Part shown: piece after piece, positions 43,953 through 52,103 of the stretch
Numbering within the stretch: the stretch's first letter is position 1
How the letters are laid out: every line of letters starts with the position of its first letter
NCBI GenBank assembly: GCA_050184585.1
Contig: JBFXAF010000017.1
Location: 1 to 53,708 of the forward strand
Length of the DNA stretch: 53,708 bases
Reading direction: 5' to 3'
Source of the DNA: JBFXAF01 sp050184585
GTDB taxonomy: Bacteria; Pseudomonadota; Alphaproteobacteria; Rhizobiales; Rhizobiaceae
Made by a program: the position numbers and the translations under genes
The notes under the pieces: generated by a model
What the model was told of the DNA's origin: nothing
Databases searched by the model: none
What the model saw: only the letters and a program-made list of their open reading frames with translations

Positions 43953-45089
43953 ATGAAGGCTGACTTCTACGAAACGCTCGGCGTGCAGAAGGGCGCCGAC
44001 GAGAAGGAACTCAAGACCGCGTTCCGCAAGCTGGCGATGCAGTTCCACCCCGACCGCAATCCTGGGGACAAGGCCTGCGAATTCCGTTTCAAGGAAATCA
44101 ACGAGGCCTACGAGATTCTCAAGGATCCGCAAAAGCGGGCGGCCTACGATCGTTTCGGCCATGCCGCCTTCGAACAGGGCGGCGGCGCCAATGGCTTCGG
44201 CGCCAACGGATTCGCCGGAGGCGGCGGGTTCTCCGATATCTTCGAGGACATCTTCGGGGACATGATGGGGCGCCAGCGGCGCTCCTCGGGCGGGCGCGAG
44301 CGCGGCGCCGACCTGCGCTACAACATGGAGATCAGCCTCGAGGAGGCCTATCTCGGCAAGACCGCGCAGATCCGTGTACCCTCTTCCGTCTCGTGCGCCG
44401 AATGCTCGGGCTCCGGCGCCAAGCCCGGCACGTCTCCGACCACCTGCGGCATGTGCTCCGGTTCGGGCCGCGTCAGGGCCGCGCAGGGCTTCTTTTCGAT
44501 CGAGCGGACCTGCCCGCAGTGCCAGGGTCGTGGACAGACTATCCTGGACCCGTGCCAGAAATGCTCGGGCCACGGCCGCGTCACCGAGGAACGGGCGCTT
44601 TCGGTCAACATACCGGCGGGCATCGAGGACGGTACGCGCATCCGGCTGGCCAATGAGGGCGAGGTGGGCTTGCGCGGCGGACCGACCGGCGACCTCTACA
44701 TCTTCCTGTCCGTGATGCCGCACGAGTTCTTCCAGCGCGACGGAGCGGACCTCTACTGCAGCGTACCGATCTCGATGACCACCGCCGCTCTCGGCGGGGC
44801 GTTCGAACTCGCGGCGCTCGATGGCAGCCAGACCCGGGTGAAGGTGCCGGAAGGCACCCAGAACGGGCGGCGTTTCCGCCTCAAGGGCAAGGGCATGCCG
44901 GTACTCAGACAGCCGCAGATCGGCGATCTGATCGTGCAGGTGTCGGTCGAGACGCCGCAAAGCCTTTCAAAGCGCCAGCGCGAACTCTTGCAGGAGTTCG
45001 AAACCCTGTCGTCGAAAGAGAACAGCCCCCAGTCGACGGGCTTCTTCTCCCGGATGAAGGACTTCTTCGAGCAGCTTGGCGGCCAATAG
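43953..45089 (+). CDS. dnaJ: Co-chaperone DnaJ (Hsp40)
   Basis: 378 residues from the ATG at 43953 (MKADFYETLGVQKGADEKELK). It has the J domain with HPD (FHPDRN) at about residue 31-36, and a Gly/Phe-rich region (GGGANGFGANGFAGGGGF). Four zinc-finger motifs CxxCxGxG follow (CAECSGSG, CGMCSGSG, CPQCQGRG, CQKCSGHG), then the C-terminal peptide-binding domains. It stimulates the DnaK ATPase and delivers substrates. An upstream frame extension to 43923 adds unrelated residues. Confidence 0.98.
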   Translation: MKADFYETLGVQKGADEKELKTAFRKLAMQFHPDRNPGDKACEFRFKEINEAYEILKDPQKRAAYDRFGHAAFEQGGGANGFGANGFAGGGGFSDIFEDIFGDMMGRQRRSSGGRERGADLRYNMEISLEEAYLGKTAQIRVPSSVSCAECSGSGAKPGTSPTTCGMCSGSGRVRAAQGFFSIERTCPQCQGRGQTILDPCQKCSGHGRVTEERALSVNIPAGIEDGTRIRLANEGEVGLRGGPTGDLYIFLSVMPHEFFQRDGADLYCSVPISMTTAALGGAFELAALDGSQTRVKVPEGTQNGRRFRLKGKGMPVLRQPQIGDLIVQVSVETPQSLSKRQRELLQEFETLSSKENSPQSTGFFSRMKDFFEQLGGQ

Positions 45090-45098
45090 GAGGTTCGA

Positions 45099-45791
45099 TT
45101 GGGCAATCCGGGACGGCGCAATCGTGGGGCATCCGCGGTGGCCAAGGACGGTTGCTCCGGCGGCATTCTCAGCCCGCCGTCGATCCGGACAGCCGTCCGT
45201 TCGATCGCCGAGACGGCCTCCGAGCAATGGCGCTTCGTGCGCAATCTCTTCGACAACCCGCGCACGACCGGTGCGATCGCGCCCAGCGGCGGCGTCATGG
45301 CGCGCAAGATGGCGTCGGTCGCCGACCCCTCCTCGTCGCTGCCCGTCCTGGAGATCGGCCCGGGAACGGGCGTGATGACCCGCGCCCTCGTTGGTCTGGG
45401 CATTGCCCAGGAGAGGCTCTGGCTGATCGAGTATTCGGCCGATTTCGTTCGAAGGCTGCGGGCCGACTTTCCCAAAGCGAACGTCATCCACGGCGACGCG
45501 TTCGACCTCGACGCCACGCTCGGCGAGCATCGCGGGCTCACCTTCGACAGCGTGGTCTCGAGCCTGCCGCTGCTGTCATTTCCCCTGCCGCGCCGCGTTG
45601 CGCTCGTCGAGGATCTTCTTTCGCGGATACCCGCTGGAAGGCCGATGGTGCAGTTCAGCTACCAGCCCTTTCCGCCGGTCCCGGCGGGGCATGGCAACTA
45701 CCAGGTCGAGCACTTCTGCAATGTGCTCATGAACATCCCGCCGGCGAGGGTCTGGCTCTACCGGCGGGCAGCGGTTAGTCGACCAGGCTGA
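45099..45791 (+). CDS. Phospholipid N-methyltransferase-like SAM-dependent methyltransferase
   Basis: 230 residues from a TTG at 45099 with AGGAGG 5 nt upstream, 9 bp after dnaJ, so probably co-transcribed. The SAM motif I VLEIGPGTGVMTRAL is clear, and the N-terminal WRFVRNLFDNPRTTGAIAPSGGVMARKM matches the rhizobial PmtA/KsgA-like phospholipid methyltransferase family. That family methylates phosphatidylethanolamine towards phosphatidylcholine; the lipid substrate here is inferred. The last 17 bp overlap the convergent Tad-like gene. Confidence 0.85.
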   Translation: MGNPGRRNRGASAVAKDGCSGGILSPPSIRTAVRSIAETASEQWRFVRNLFDNPRTTGAIAPSGGVMARKMASVADPSSSLPVLEIGPGTGVMTRALVGLGIAQERLWLIEYSADFVRRLRADFPKANVIHGDAFDLDATLGEHRGLTFDSVVSSLPLLSFPLPRRVALVEDLLSRIPAGRPMVQFSYQPFPPVPAGHGNYQVEHFCNVLMNIPPARVWLYRRAAVSRPG

Positions 45792-46809
45792 TCTGCCGGT
45801 CCTCGACGGCCTCGAGCTGAGGGCAGCCGATGACGATGCGAATGTCGTCGTAGTCGCTGTCCGTCCAGGCGATGTCGGTCCAGTCGGCCGATGGGCCCGG
45901 CCTGCCCGGCGGGCGGTCTTCCCATCCGTAGTACATGTATTTTCCGGGAGTGCAGGTGCTCTTGGCGAGTTGCGGCTTGCGGTCCTTGCCCTCGGGGATG
46001 ATGCCGCCCTGGCTCTTGGGCTTGCATTCCTTGAGGCTCTTGCAGAGGACCGTCTCGACCGCGGGCCATCCGCCGAGGTCGAAGGTCTCGAGGCCTTTGT
46101 CGATCACCGTGTCGGTATAATAGTCGAAGCGCTGCGACTTCGGATCCTCCCATTTGGAGGGCTGGTCGCGGACGAGGCGCACATTCATCATGCGGTAACT
46201 GAGCGTCTGATCGGCCTCGCACTGCGGCATCGTGTACTTGTACTTCGTGCCGGCATTGTCGGAGATCGCCGTCATGTCGGTGCGACCCTTGGTCTTGGGG
46301 TCGTACTTGTCGGCCTCGTCGTAGCAGTAGACGTAGATGCGATTGTAGTCGCCCGCCTCATTGTCCAGCTCGGTGAGTGTCGGCGGCGTGTACACGTATT
46401 TCGGCTCGGCGACGCGCACCGTTGCGTCGACGCTGATCGGCACGGCCTCCGGAAAGCCCGGCACGCCGGCGAGAATGGAGACCGGAACCTTGCCGGTGAT
46501 GCTCACTCGGTAGTCGACATCGGAAATCCAGCTGCCCTTGACCTTCACCTTGTCGGCCCAGCCCGCATCGCCGCCATAGCGCTGCTTGGTCACCGCCTTG
46601 GCATAGTCGAGGAACGGCTTGGCGTTGCCGTCGGGCCCGAGCTGGGCTCCGCTGAGGGCCGCCATGTCGGCCTGCGCCTGCGCGAAGCCGCGCACGTTCG
46701 TGGCGCGAGAATAGTCGATCGCCGCGCCGGCGGCGCCGATCACGGGGACGACCGCCACGGCCGCGATGACCGCGAAATTGCCGCGCCGGTCCCTCAACAA
46801 GTTCAGCAT
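45775..46809 (-). CDS. TadE/TadG-like pilus assembly protein with pseudopilin-type N-terminus
   Basis: About 344 residues from the ATG at 46809, chosen because a strong CGGAGG lies 9 nt upstream and the family start (MLNLLRDRRGNFAVIAAVAVV) follows; a GTG/ATG at 46842/46833 is possible. One N-terminal membrane helix with the RRGNFAVIAA motif identifies a Tad/Flp-like protein (PF13400 type). The large C-terminal part (residues 50-344) is outside the membrane, with several Cys and many Tyr/Asp, and resembles no domain I know. Tad proteins take part in Flp pilus assembly and attachment; no other tad gene is here. Its stop overlaps the convergent methyltransferase by 17 bp. Confidence 0.8.
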   Translation of the reverse strand: MLNLLRDRRGNFAVIAAVAVVPVIGAAGAAIDYSRATNVRGFAQAQADMAALSGAQLGPDGNAKPFLDYAKAVTKQRYGGDAGWADKVKVKGSWISDVDYRVSITGKVPVSILAGVPGFPEAVPISVDATVRVAEPKYVYTPPTLTELDNEAGDYNRIYVYCYDEADKYDPKTKGRTDMTAISDNAGTKYKYTMPQCEADQTLSYRMMNVRLVRDQPSKWEDPKSQRFDYYTDTVIDKGLETFDLGGWPAVETVLCKSLKECKPKSQGGIIPEGKDRKPQLAKSTCTPGKYMYYGWEDRPPGRPGPSADWTDIAWTDSDYDDIRIVIGCPQLEAVEDRQISLVD

Positions 46810-46991
46810 GTCCGGAAACCTCCGTTGCCTCATGGTCTTCACTTAGCGCACAAGTTGCAAAGATCGGGTTCACCCGACGGTTGTGGTTTGCGTGCAATGT
46901 CGAAGGGTTCGTTAACCACCGGCGAAGCGACGCAACGGTTTGACCCAGTCAGTTCATCCGCTATTAGGGAGCGGTCGCCGGACGGTCCCAA

Positions 46992-47582
46992 ATGCCTGCA
47001 CGCATCCTCGTCTTCGCTGGTTCGATCCGAAGCGGCGCCTATAGCGGCCGCACGGCGGATGCGGCCATCAAGGAACTCGCGCTGCAGGGCGCCGAGACGA
47101 CGCGCATCTCGCTCGCCGATTATCCCCTGCCGCTGATGGACGAGGATCTCGAGCGCGAAAAAGGCGTGCCGGAGAACGCCATGCGGCTGGCGCGTGTCTT
47201 CGCCGGACAGGACGGCCTCGTGATCTGCACGCCCGAGTACAATGGCTCGCTGCCGCCGCTGCTGAAGAACACGCTCGACTGGTTGAGCCGCGTGAAGCGC
47301 GATGGAGGAAGGCCGCTCAAGCCCTACGAGGGCAAGGTCGCGGGGCTGTGCTCGTCGTCCGACGGGAATTTCGGCGGCAACTACGCGATCCAGCATCTGC
47401 GCCAGGTGCTGATCAAATGCCGGGTGGAGATGATCACGCCGCAGGTTCTGGTGCCGAACGCGCACGATGCGTTCGACGACGAGGGGCAGTTCGAGCAAGA
47501 AAGGATCCGTCACCAGATGACGGCGCTCGCCACGACGCTGATCGAACGCGTGGCCCTGCTGTCGCGGAGGATCGAGCCATGA
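46992..47582 (+). CDS. NADPH-dependent FMN reductase family protein
   Basis: This 196-residue flavodoxin-like protein has the FMN phosphate-binding loop FAGSIRSGAYSGRTA and the TPEYNGSLPPLLKNTLDW motif typical of NADPH-dependent FMN reductases/chromate and quinone reductases (PF03358). It is a cytoplasmic redox enzyme; its electron acceptor is unknown. The stop codon overlaps the pyrF start (ATGA), so the two genes are translationally coupled. The 46810-46991 gap to the divergent Tad-like gene holds a small TCGGGT-TC-ACCCGA palindrome but no gene. Confidence 0.92.
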   Translation: MPARILVFAGSIRSGAYSGRTADAAIKELALQGAETTRISLADYPLPLMDEDLEREKGVPENAMRLARVFAGQDGLVICTPEYNGSLPPLLKNTLDWLSRVKRDGGRPLKPYEGKVAGLCSSSDGNFGGNYAIQHLRQVLIKCRVEMITPQVLVPNAHDAFDDEGQFEQERIRHQMTALATTLIERVALLSRRIEP

Positions 47583-48271
47583 CGGCGATGCGCGATCGTC
47601 TGATCGTCGGACTCGACGTGCCGACGGTCGCAGCGGCCGAGACGACCGTGGCGCGGATCAGCGACGCGGCGGCCTTCTACAAGATCGGTTATCAGCTTGC
47701 TTTCGCCGGAGGTCTGGACTTCGCGAAGGAGCTCGTCGCGGAAGGCAAGAAGGTCTTCCTCGACATGAAGCTCCTGGACATCGACAACACCGTCGCCAAG
47801 GGTGTCGAAGCGATCACGCGCATGGGTGTCACGATGCTGACGCTGCATGCCTATCCGAAGGCGATGCGCGCCGCCGTCGAGGCGGCACGGGACACGCCGC
47901 TCACACTGCTCGCGGTCACGGTGCTCACGTCGATGGATGAGGCGGACCTGACCGCCGCCGGTTACGAATACGACCCCCATACGCTCGTCCTGCGGCGCTC
48001 GGAACAGGCTTTGGCGGCGGGGATGGGCGGCATCGTCTGCTCGGCCGCCGAAGCGGCGGCGGTGCGCAAGGTCGTCGGCCAGCGATTGAAGGTCGTCACG
48101 CCAGGGATCCGTCCGGCCGGCGCCGAGACCGGTGACCAGAAGAGGGTGATGACGCCCGCGGATGCAATCAAGGCAGGCGCCAGCCATCTGGTCGTCGCCC
48201 GGCCAATCGTCGGCGCAGCCGACCCAAGAGCGGCCGCCCAGGCGATTCTCGCCGAAATGGCGGGCGCCTGA
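47579..48271 (+). CDS. pyrF: Orotidine 5'-phosphate decarboxylase
   Basis: 230 residues from ATG 47579, which overlaps the upstream stop codon by 3 nt. The catalytic motif FLDMKLLDIDNTV supplies the D-K-x-x-D tetrad of OMP decarboxylase, and the N-terminal RLIVGLDVPTVAAAE and C-terminal VTPGIRPAG phosphate-binding loop agree. It decarboxylates OMP to UMP, the last step of pyrimidine synthesis, as a dimeric TIM barrel. It is followed after 24 bp by the DUF1330 gene. Confidence 0.97.
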   Translation: MTAMRDRLIVGLDVPTVAAAETTVARISDAAAFYKIGYQLAFAGGLDFAKELVAEGKKVFLDMKLLDIDNTVAKGVEAITRMGVTMLTLHAYPKAMRAAVEAARDTPLTLLAVTVLTSMDEADLTAAGYEYDPHTLVLRRSEQALAAGMGGIVCSAAEAAAVRKVVGQRLKVVTPGIRPAGAETGDQKRVMTPADAIKAGASHLVVARPIVGAADPRAAAQAILAEMAGA

Positions 48272-48295
48272 CAGGGACAAAGAGGAGGAGACCCC

Positions 48296-48583
48296 ATGCC
48301 GAAGGGCTACTGGATCGCACGGGTGGATGTCAGAGATCCCGAGCGCTACAAGGACTATGTCGCGACGGCCAAGCCGGCGTTCGAGGAGCACGGCGCGCGA
48401 TTTATCGCGCGCGGCGGCGCCTACACGGCCATGGAGGGCACGGCGCGCGGGCGCAATGTCGTCATCGAGTTCGATACGGTCGAGCGCGCCAAGGCCTGCT
48501 ACAACTCGCCCCAGTACCAGAAGGCGGTCGCGATCCGCCAGGAATGCGCGACCGCCGAGATGGTGATCGTCGAGGGCGTCTGA
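48296..48583 (+). CDS. DUF1330 family protein
   Basis: This 95-residue protein matches the DUF1330 pattern throughout: MPKGYWIARVDVRDPERYKDY, a central FIARGG strand, and the ending YNSPQYQKAVAIR. It has the dimeric ferredoxin-like (alpha+beta barrel) fold of that family. No catalytic role is established for the family. A very strong AGGAGGAG Shine-Dalgarno lies before the ATG. It is commonly found behind pyrF in rhizobia, consistent with this operon. Confidence 0.93.
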   Translation: MPKGYWIARVDVRDPERYKDYVATAKPAFEEHGARFIARGGAYTAMEGTARGRNVVIEFDTVERAKACYNSPQYQKAVAIRQECATAEMVIVEGV

Positions 48584-49110
48584 TCCTGCAGGCGATTTCG
48601 AAGGGCTATTCGCTGAGGGCGTATCGCGATAACGATGCGCCCGCCCTGCTGGCGGTCGAGAATCGCGCCGCCGCGCTGTTCCGCGACCATGGATATCCGC
48701 AGGTCGCCGACGACCCGTTGCCCGACGCCGCCGCCGTCGAGCGTCTGGTCTCGGGCGCGCGATGCTGGGTGGCGGCGGCGCCGGACGGAGCGCCCGCCGG
48801 CTTTGCCGTGGCAGTCCCCCTCGCAGGCTGGCTGCACCTCAAGGAAGTTTCGGTCGATCCCGCCCACGGCCGGCTCGGGCTGGGCCGCATGCTGGTCGCC
48901 AGGGTGGTCGACGCGGCGCGCGAGGCCGAACTCAGGGGCGTGAGCCTGACGACCTTCCGCGACGTGCCGTTCAATGCGCCCTTCTACGTGAAACTCGGCT
49001 TCGCCGACGCGGGCACGGACGCGCCGGAGGGGCTTCGGGAACTCCTGACCAACGAACTGCCAGCTGGGGTTGAGGCGTCGAGCCGGGTGCTCATGCTGCG
49101 GCGCACCTAA
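48544..49110 (+). CDS. GNAT family N-acetyltransferase
   Basis: Up to 188 residues if read from the ATG at 48544, which overlaps the DUF1330 gene by 40 bp. Because similarity begins only at YSLRAYRDNDAPALL, a later start near the DUF1330 stop (CTG or TTG, about 48580-48600) is possible. The acetyl-CoA-binding motif A is readable as VDPAHGRLGLGRMLVARVV (Q/RxxGxG/A type), with the motif B region FYVKLGFADAG. The substrate is unknown. It probably shares the pyrF operon. Confidence 0.85.
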   Translation: MRDRRDGDRRGRLILQAISKGYSLRAYRDNDAPALLAVENRAAALFRDHGYPQVADDPLPDAAAVERLVSGARCWVAAAPDGAPAGFAVAVPLAGWLHLKEVSVDPAHGRLGLGRMLVARVVDAAREAELRGVSLTTFRDVPFNAPFYVKLGFADAGTDAPEGLRELLTNELPAGVEASSRVLMLRRT

Positions 49111-49262
49111 CAAGAGATACGGAATCTCAACGGGTTGCGCTCAATTTGCCTGGATTACGCAGGGTGAGCGTTGCGCCGCAGCGGAACGATGTTAGTTTTG
49201 CTGCATTACAACATGCCCGGACCGGCGCGGCCATCAGCCGGCCCGAGCTCCGGAGAACGCAT

Positions 49263-50540
49263 TTGTTCTATCAGCTCTACGAATTGAACCACGCGGCGTT
49301 GCAGCCCTTCAGGGCGGTCGCCGATTCGCTGAAGCTGCTCTACACGAACCCGCTCAATCCCCTGTCGCAGACCCCGTTCGGCCGTTCCGTCGCGGCAAGC
49401 GCCGAACTGTTCGAGCGGACCACGCGGCGATACGGCAAGCCCACGTTCGGGCTGACCTCGACGAAGGTCGACTTCCAGACCGTGGCCGTGAGCGAACAGA
49501 TGGTCTGGTCGCATCCCTTCTGCAAGCTCATCCATTTCGCCCGCGACCTGCCCAGCAGCCGCCGCAAGGATCCGAAGCTGCTGATCGTCGCACCGATGTC
49601 GGGACACTACGCGACGCTGCTCCGTGGCACGGTGGAAGCCATGCTGCCGCATGCCGAAGTCTACATCACCGACTGGGTCGACGCGCGCGTGGTGCCCGTC
49701 GCCGACGGCGGCTTCGACCTCGACGACTACATCGACTACGTGATCGACATGCTCGGGCTGCTCGGACCCGACACGCATGTGATGGGCGTCTGCCAGCCAT
49801 CGGTACCGGTTCTCGCCGCGGTCGCCGTGATGGAGGCTCGCCGCGATCCCTGCGCGCCGGCATCGATGATCCTGATGGGTGGGCCGATCGATACGCGCCG
49901 CAACCCCACGGCGGTGAACCTGCTCGCCGAGGATCGGGGCATCGATTGGTTCCGCGACAACGTGATCCTGCGGGTGCCATGGCCGAACCCCGGCTTCGGC
50001 CGCGCCGTCTACCCCGGCTTCCTGCAATTGTCCGGCTTCATGGGTATGAACCTCGACCGTCACCTCATCGCCCACAAGGACTTCTTCCTGCACCTGGTCA
50101 AGAACGACGGGGAACCGGCGGAAAAGCACCGCGAGTTCTACGACGAGTATCTTGCCGTCATGGACCTGACCGCCGAGTTCTACCTGCAAACGGTGGAGAC
50201 GGTGTTCGTGCGCCACGCCCTGCCGAAGGGCGAGATGCGTCATCGCGGCGAGCCGGTCGACCCGGCTGCGATCCGCAACGCGGCGCTGTTGACGATCGAA
50301 GGGGAGAACGACGACATTTCGGGCCTCGGCCAGACCCAGGCGGCGCACGATCTCTGCGTCAATCTGCCGACGGATCGCAAGGCGCACTACATGCAGCCCA
50401 AGGTCGGGCACTACGGCGTCTTCAACGGGTCGCGCTTCCGCTCCGAGATCGTGCCGCGCATCGTCGATTTCATCGGAAGCTACGGCCGTGGCGACGCAAA
50501 GGCGTTCAAGCCCAGGGTCGTGCGGGCGGCGAAGGCCTGA
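49263..50540 (+). CDS. phaZ: Intracellular polyhydroxyalkanoate depolymerase
   Basis: 425 residues from TTG 49263, chosen because CCGGAGAA lies upstream and the family's opening (FYQLYELNHAALQPFRA) begins there; the frame opens earlier without similarity. It matches the Ralstonia PhaZ1-type intracellular depolymerases, with the lipase-box-like GVCQPS (Cys in place of Ser, usual in this family), a catalytic Asp region in LLTIEGENDDISG and the His in KVGHYGVFNG. It mobilises stored PHB during carbon shortage in the cytoplasm at granules. No phasin or phaC gene is in the window. The 49111-49262 gap holds only its likely promoter region. Confidence 0.93.
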   Translation: MFYQLYELNHAALQPFRAVADSLKLLYTNPLNPLSQTPFGRSVAASAELFERTTRRYGKPTFGLTSTKVDFQTVAVSEQMVWSHPFCKLIHFARDLPSSRRKDPKLLIVAPMSGHYATLLRGTVEAMLPHAEVYITDWVDARVVPVADGGFDLDDYIDYVIDMLGLLGPDTHVMGVCQPSVPVLAAVAVMEARRDPCAPASMILMGGPIDTRRNPTAVNLLAEDRGIDWFRDNVILRVPWPNPGFGRAVYPGFLQLSGFMGMNLDRHLIAHKDFFLHLVKNDGEPAEKHREFYDEYLAVMDLTAEFYLQTVETVFVRHALPKGEMRHRGEPVDPAAIRNAALLTIEGENDDISGLGQTQAAHDLCVNLPTDRKAHYMQPKVGHYGVFNGSRFRSEIVPRIVDFIGSYGRGDAKAFKPRVVRAAKA

Positions 50541-50615
50541 GAGGCATCCTGTTGCATAATCGCCGCGCCGGCCGGGCGATCGGTAACCATCGCGTCATCG
50601 TCCCACATCCTTGAA

Positions 50616-50654
50616 TTGACACCCGCGGCGAATAACCCTTTAACGTTTTGTTAA
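50616..50654 (+). promoter_or_regulatory. Promoter with overlapping CtrA-type box upstream of the second BTLCP gene
   Basis: A -35 TTGACA (50616-50621) is followed after 17 nt by TTTAAC (50639-50644). Overlapping this -10 is TTAA-N7-TTAA (50640-50654, TTAACGTTTTGTTAA), the consensus of the alphaproteobacterial cell-cycle regulator CtrA and also a 5-5-5 palindrome. A site over the -10 would be expected to repress. Confidence 0.5.
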
Positions 50655-50685
50655 GAAACGAAACAAAGGGCTTCGGGGCCGGGGC

Positions 50686-51300
50686 ATGGGAACCTCACTC
50701 CTACGCGCGGGGATACTGCGGGCGGTTACGACCGCCTCGGCCCTTGCGGTCGTGGCGACCGGCGCCTTTGCCGGCGGCCAGATGATGACCGGCGGCCTGA
50801 CCTCCCAGCCGATCGGCCACTACGAGTTCTGCAAGGCCAATCCGAGGGAATGCGCGATCCGCACCGAGGACAATGGACCCGAGGCGTTCTCCGAGGATTT
50901 GTGGGAAGCCGTCGTCAGGATCAACGCCGCCGTCAACAAGGCGGTCAAGCCGATGAACGATTTCGACATCTACGGCAAGGACGAGGTCTGGGCCTATCCG
51001 GGCGACGGTGTCGGCGATTGCGAGGACTACGTGCTCGAGAAGCGGCGCCAGCTCCAGGCGCGCGGCTTGTCGCTGTCGAACCTCTTGATCACCGTCGTCC
51101 GCAAGCCGGACGGCGAGGGCCATGCCATTCTCACGGTTCGCACCGACCGCGGCGACTTCGTGCTCGACAATCTCACCAATCGCGTACGCACCTGGGATGA
51201 TACCGGGTACCGCTTCCTCAAGCGGCAGGCGAGCGACCACACCGGTCGCTGGGTGTCGATCCGCGAAGGCCAGACACATCTGGTCGGCTCGGTGCAGTAG
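50686..51300 (+). CDS. Second BTLCP transglutaminase-like cysteine proteinase
   Basis: 204 residues from ATG 50686. A signal peptide (residues 10-29, ending GAFA-GG) points to the periplasm. The triad is intact: Cys112 in GVGDCEDYVLEK, His146 in GEGHAILTV, Asp161 in VLDNLTNRV, with the same D-C-E arrangement as LapG. It is much shorter than the LapG-like protein at 14 kb and closer to the common rhizobial form of this family. Its substrate is unknown; it could act on the same adhesin or on another envelope protein. It has its own promoter with a CtrA-type box and converges with ChaC copy 2. Confidence 0.88.
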   Translation: MGTSLLRAGILRAVTTASALAVVATGAFAGGQMMTGGLTSQPIGHYEFCKANPRECAIRTEDNGPEAFSEDLWEAVVRINAAVNKAVKPMNDFDIYGKDEVWAYPGDGVGDCEDYVLEKRRQLQARGLSLSNLLITVVRKPDGEGHAILTVRTDRGDFVLDNLTNRVRTWDDTGYRFLKRQASDHTGRWVSIREGQTHLVGSVQ

Positions 51301-51329
51301 GACAGTCCCGGCGCCTGATCGTCGCGACA

Positions 51330-52040
51330 TCAGGGCCTGGTCGCGGACGACTCGATCCTCTCCGCGACCAGTTCCTGAAGCCGCCACAACTGCCGGTCGC
51401 GGAGCCCGAGTTCCTCGAGTTTCGACACTGTGTTGAAGAGATACTCGGCCATCGAGCCCCATTGACCCGCGGCGACCGACAGCACGCCCGCGACTTCGCC
51501 GGCGGAGAGACCGGCGATGTAGGCGCCTGATCGCCGGTCGATGACGAAGGTGACGGCGCGGATCGGTCCCTCGCCGGTCACGAGATCGATCCAGCGCGGC
51601 GGGAACGGATGGGGAAGCAGGTGAACCTCCCGCCTGGCAAGTTCAATGAGATTGGCATGGGCCGCGTCGGGCGGCAGCCTGAAGGCGACGCCTTTGCACC
51701 GGCCGCCACGGTCGAGCGCCAGCATCAGACCCGGCCGCTCCACCGATCCGCGAAACCAATGGTCCCAGCCGAGGCAGAAGGACCGATGCCAGCCGTTGGC
51801 CAGAGCGGCCCTCCGCTCCACGAACTCGAAGCACGGGTTCCAGATCAGAGAACCGTAGGCGAACAGCCATACGGAGTTCGGATCGGGCGCTTGGGCCAGG
51901 ATGTCGCGTGCAATCCGATCGTGGTCGTCCTCCGTCGCCGGCCTGCGGCCGGCCGCGAAATTGTCGCCGGAGTAGTTCCCGGATGCCGGCGGAACCCTGG
52001 AGACGAGTTCGGGCGTCAGGCGCATCGTTCGTGCTGTCAT
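51330..52040 (-). CDS. ChaC-like gamma-glutamylcyclotransferase (copy 2)
   Basis: About 236 residues from the ATG at 52040 (MTARTMRLTPELVSRV); an ATG at 52025 (MRLTPELV) or 52070 is also possible. It is a clear paralogue of the gene at 36.3-37.0 kb: FAYGSLIWNPCF, GWHRSFCLGWDHWFRG, GLMLALDRGGRCKGVAFRLP, and a shared ending ...RDRQLWRLQELVAERI. It should degrade glutathione to 5-oxoproline and Cys-Gly. The two copies diverge in the loop regions, so the duplication is not recent. Confidence 0.9.
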   Translation of the reverse strand: MTARTMRLTPELVSRVPPASGNYSGDNFAAGRRPATEDDHDRIARDILAQAPDPNSVWLFAYGSLIWNPCFEFVERRAALANGWHRSFCLGWDHWFRGSVERPGLMLALDRGGRCKGVAFRLPPDAAHANLIELARREVHLLPHPFPPRWIDLVTGEGPIRAVTFVIDRRSGAYIAGLSAGEVAGVLSVAAGQWGSMAEYLFNTVSKLEELGLRDRQLWRLQELVAERIESSATRP

Positions 52041-52103
52041 GCTGTCTGCCCCGTACCGATGATCGGTCAACGATAACAGATTGCGCGGGCAACGACCCGA
52101 CGT

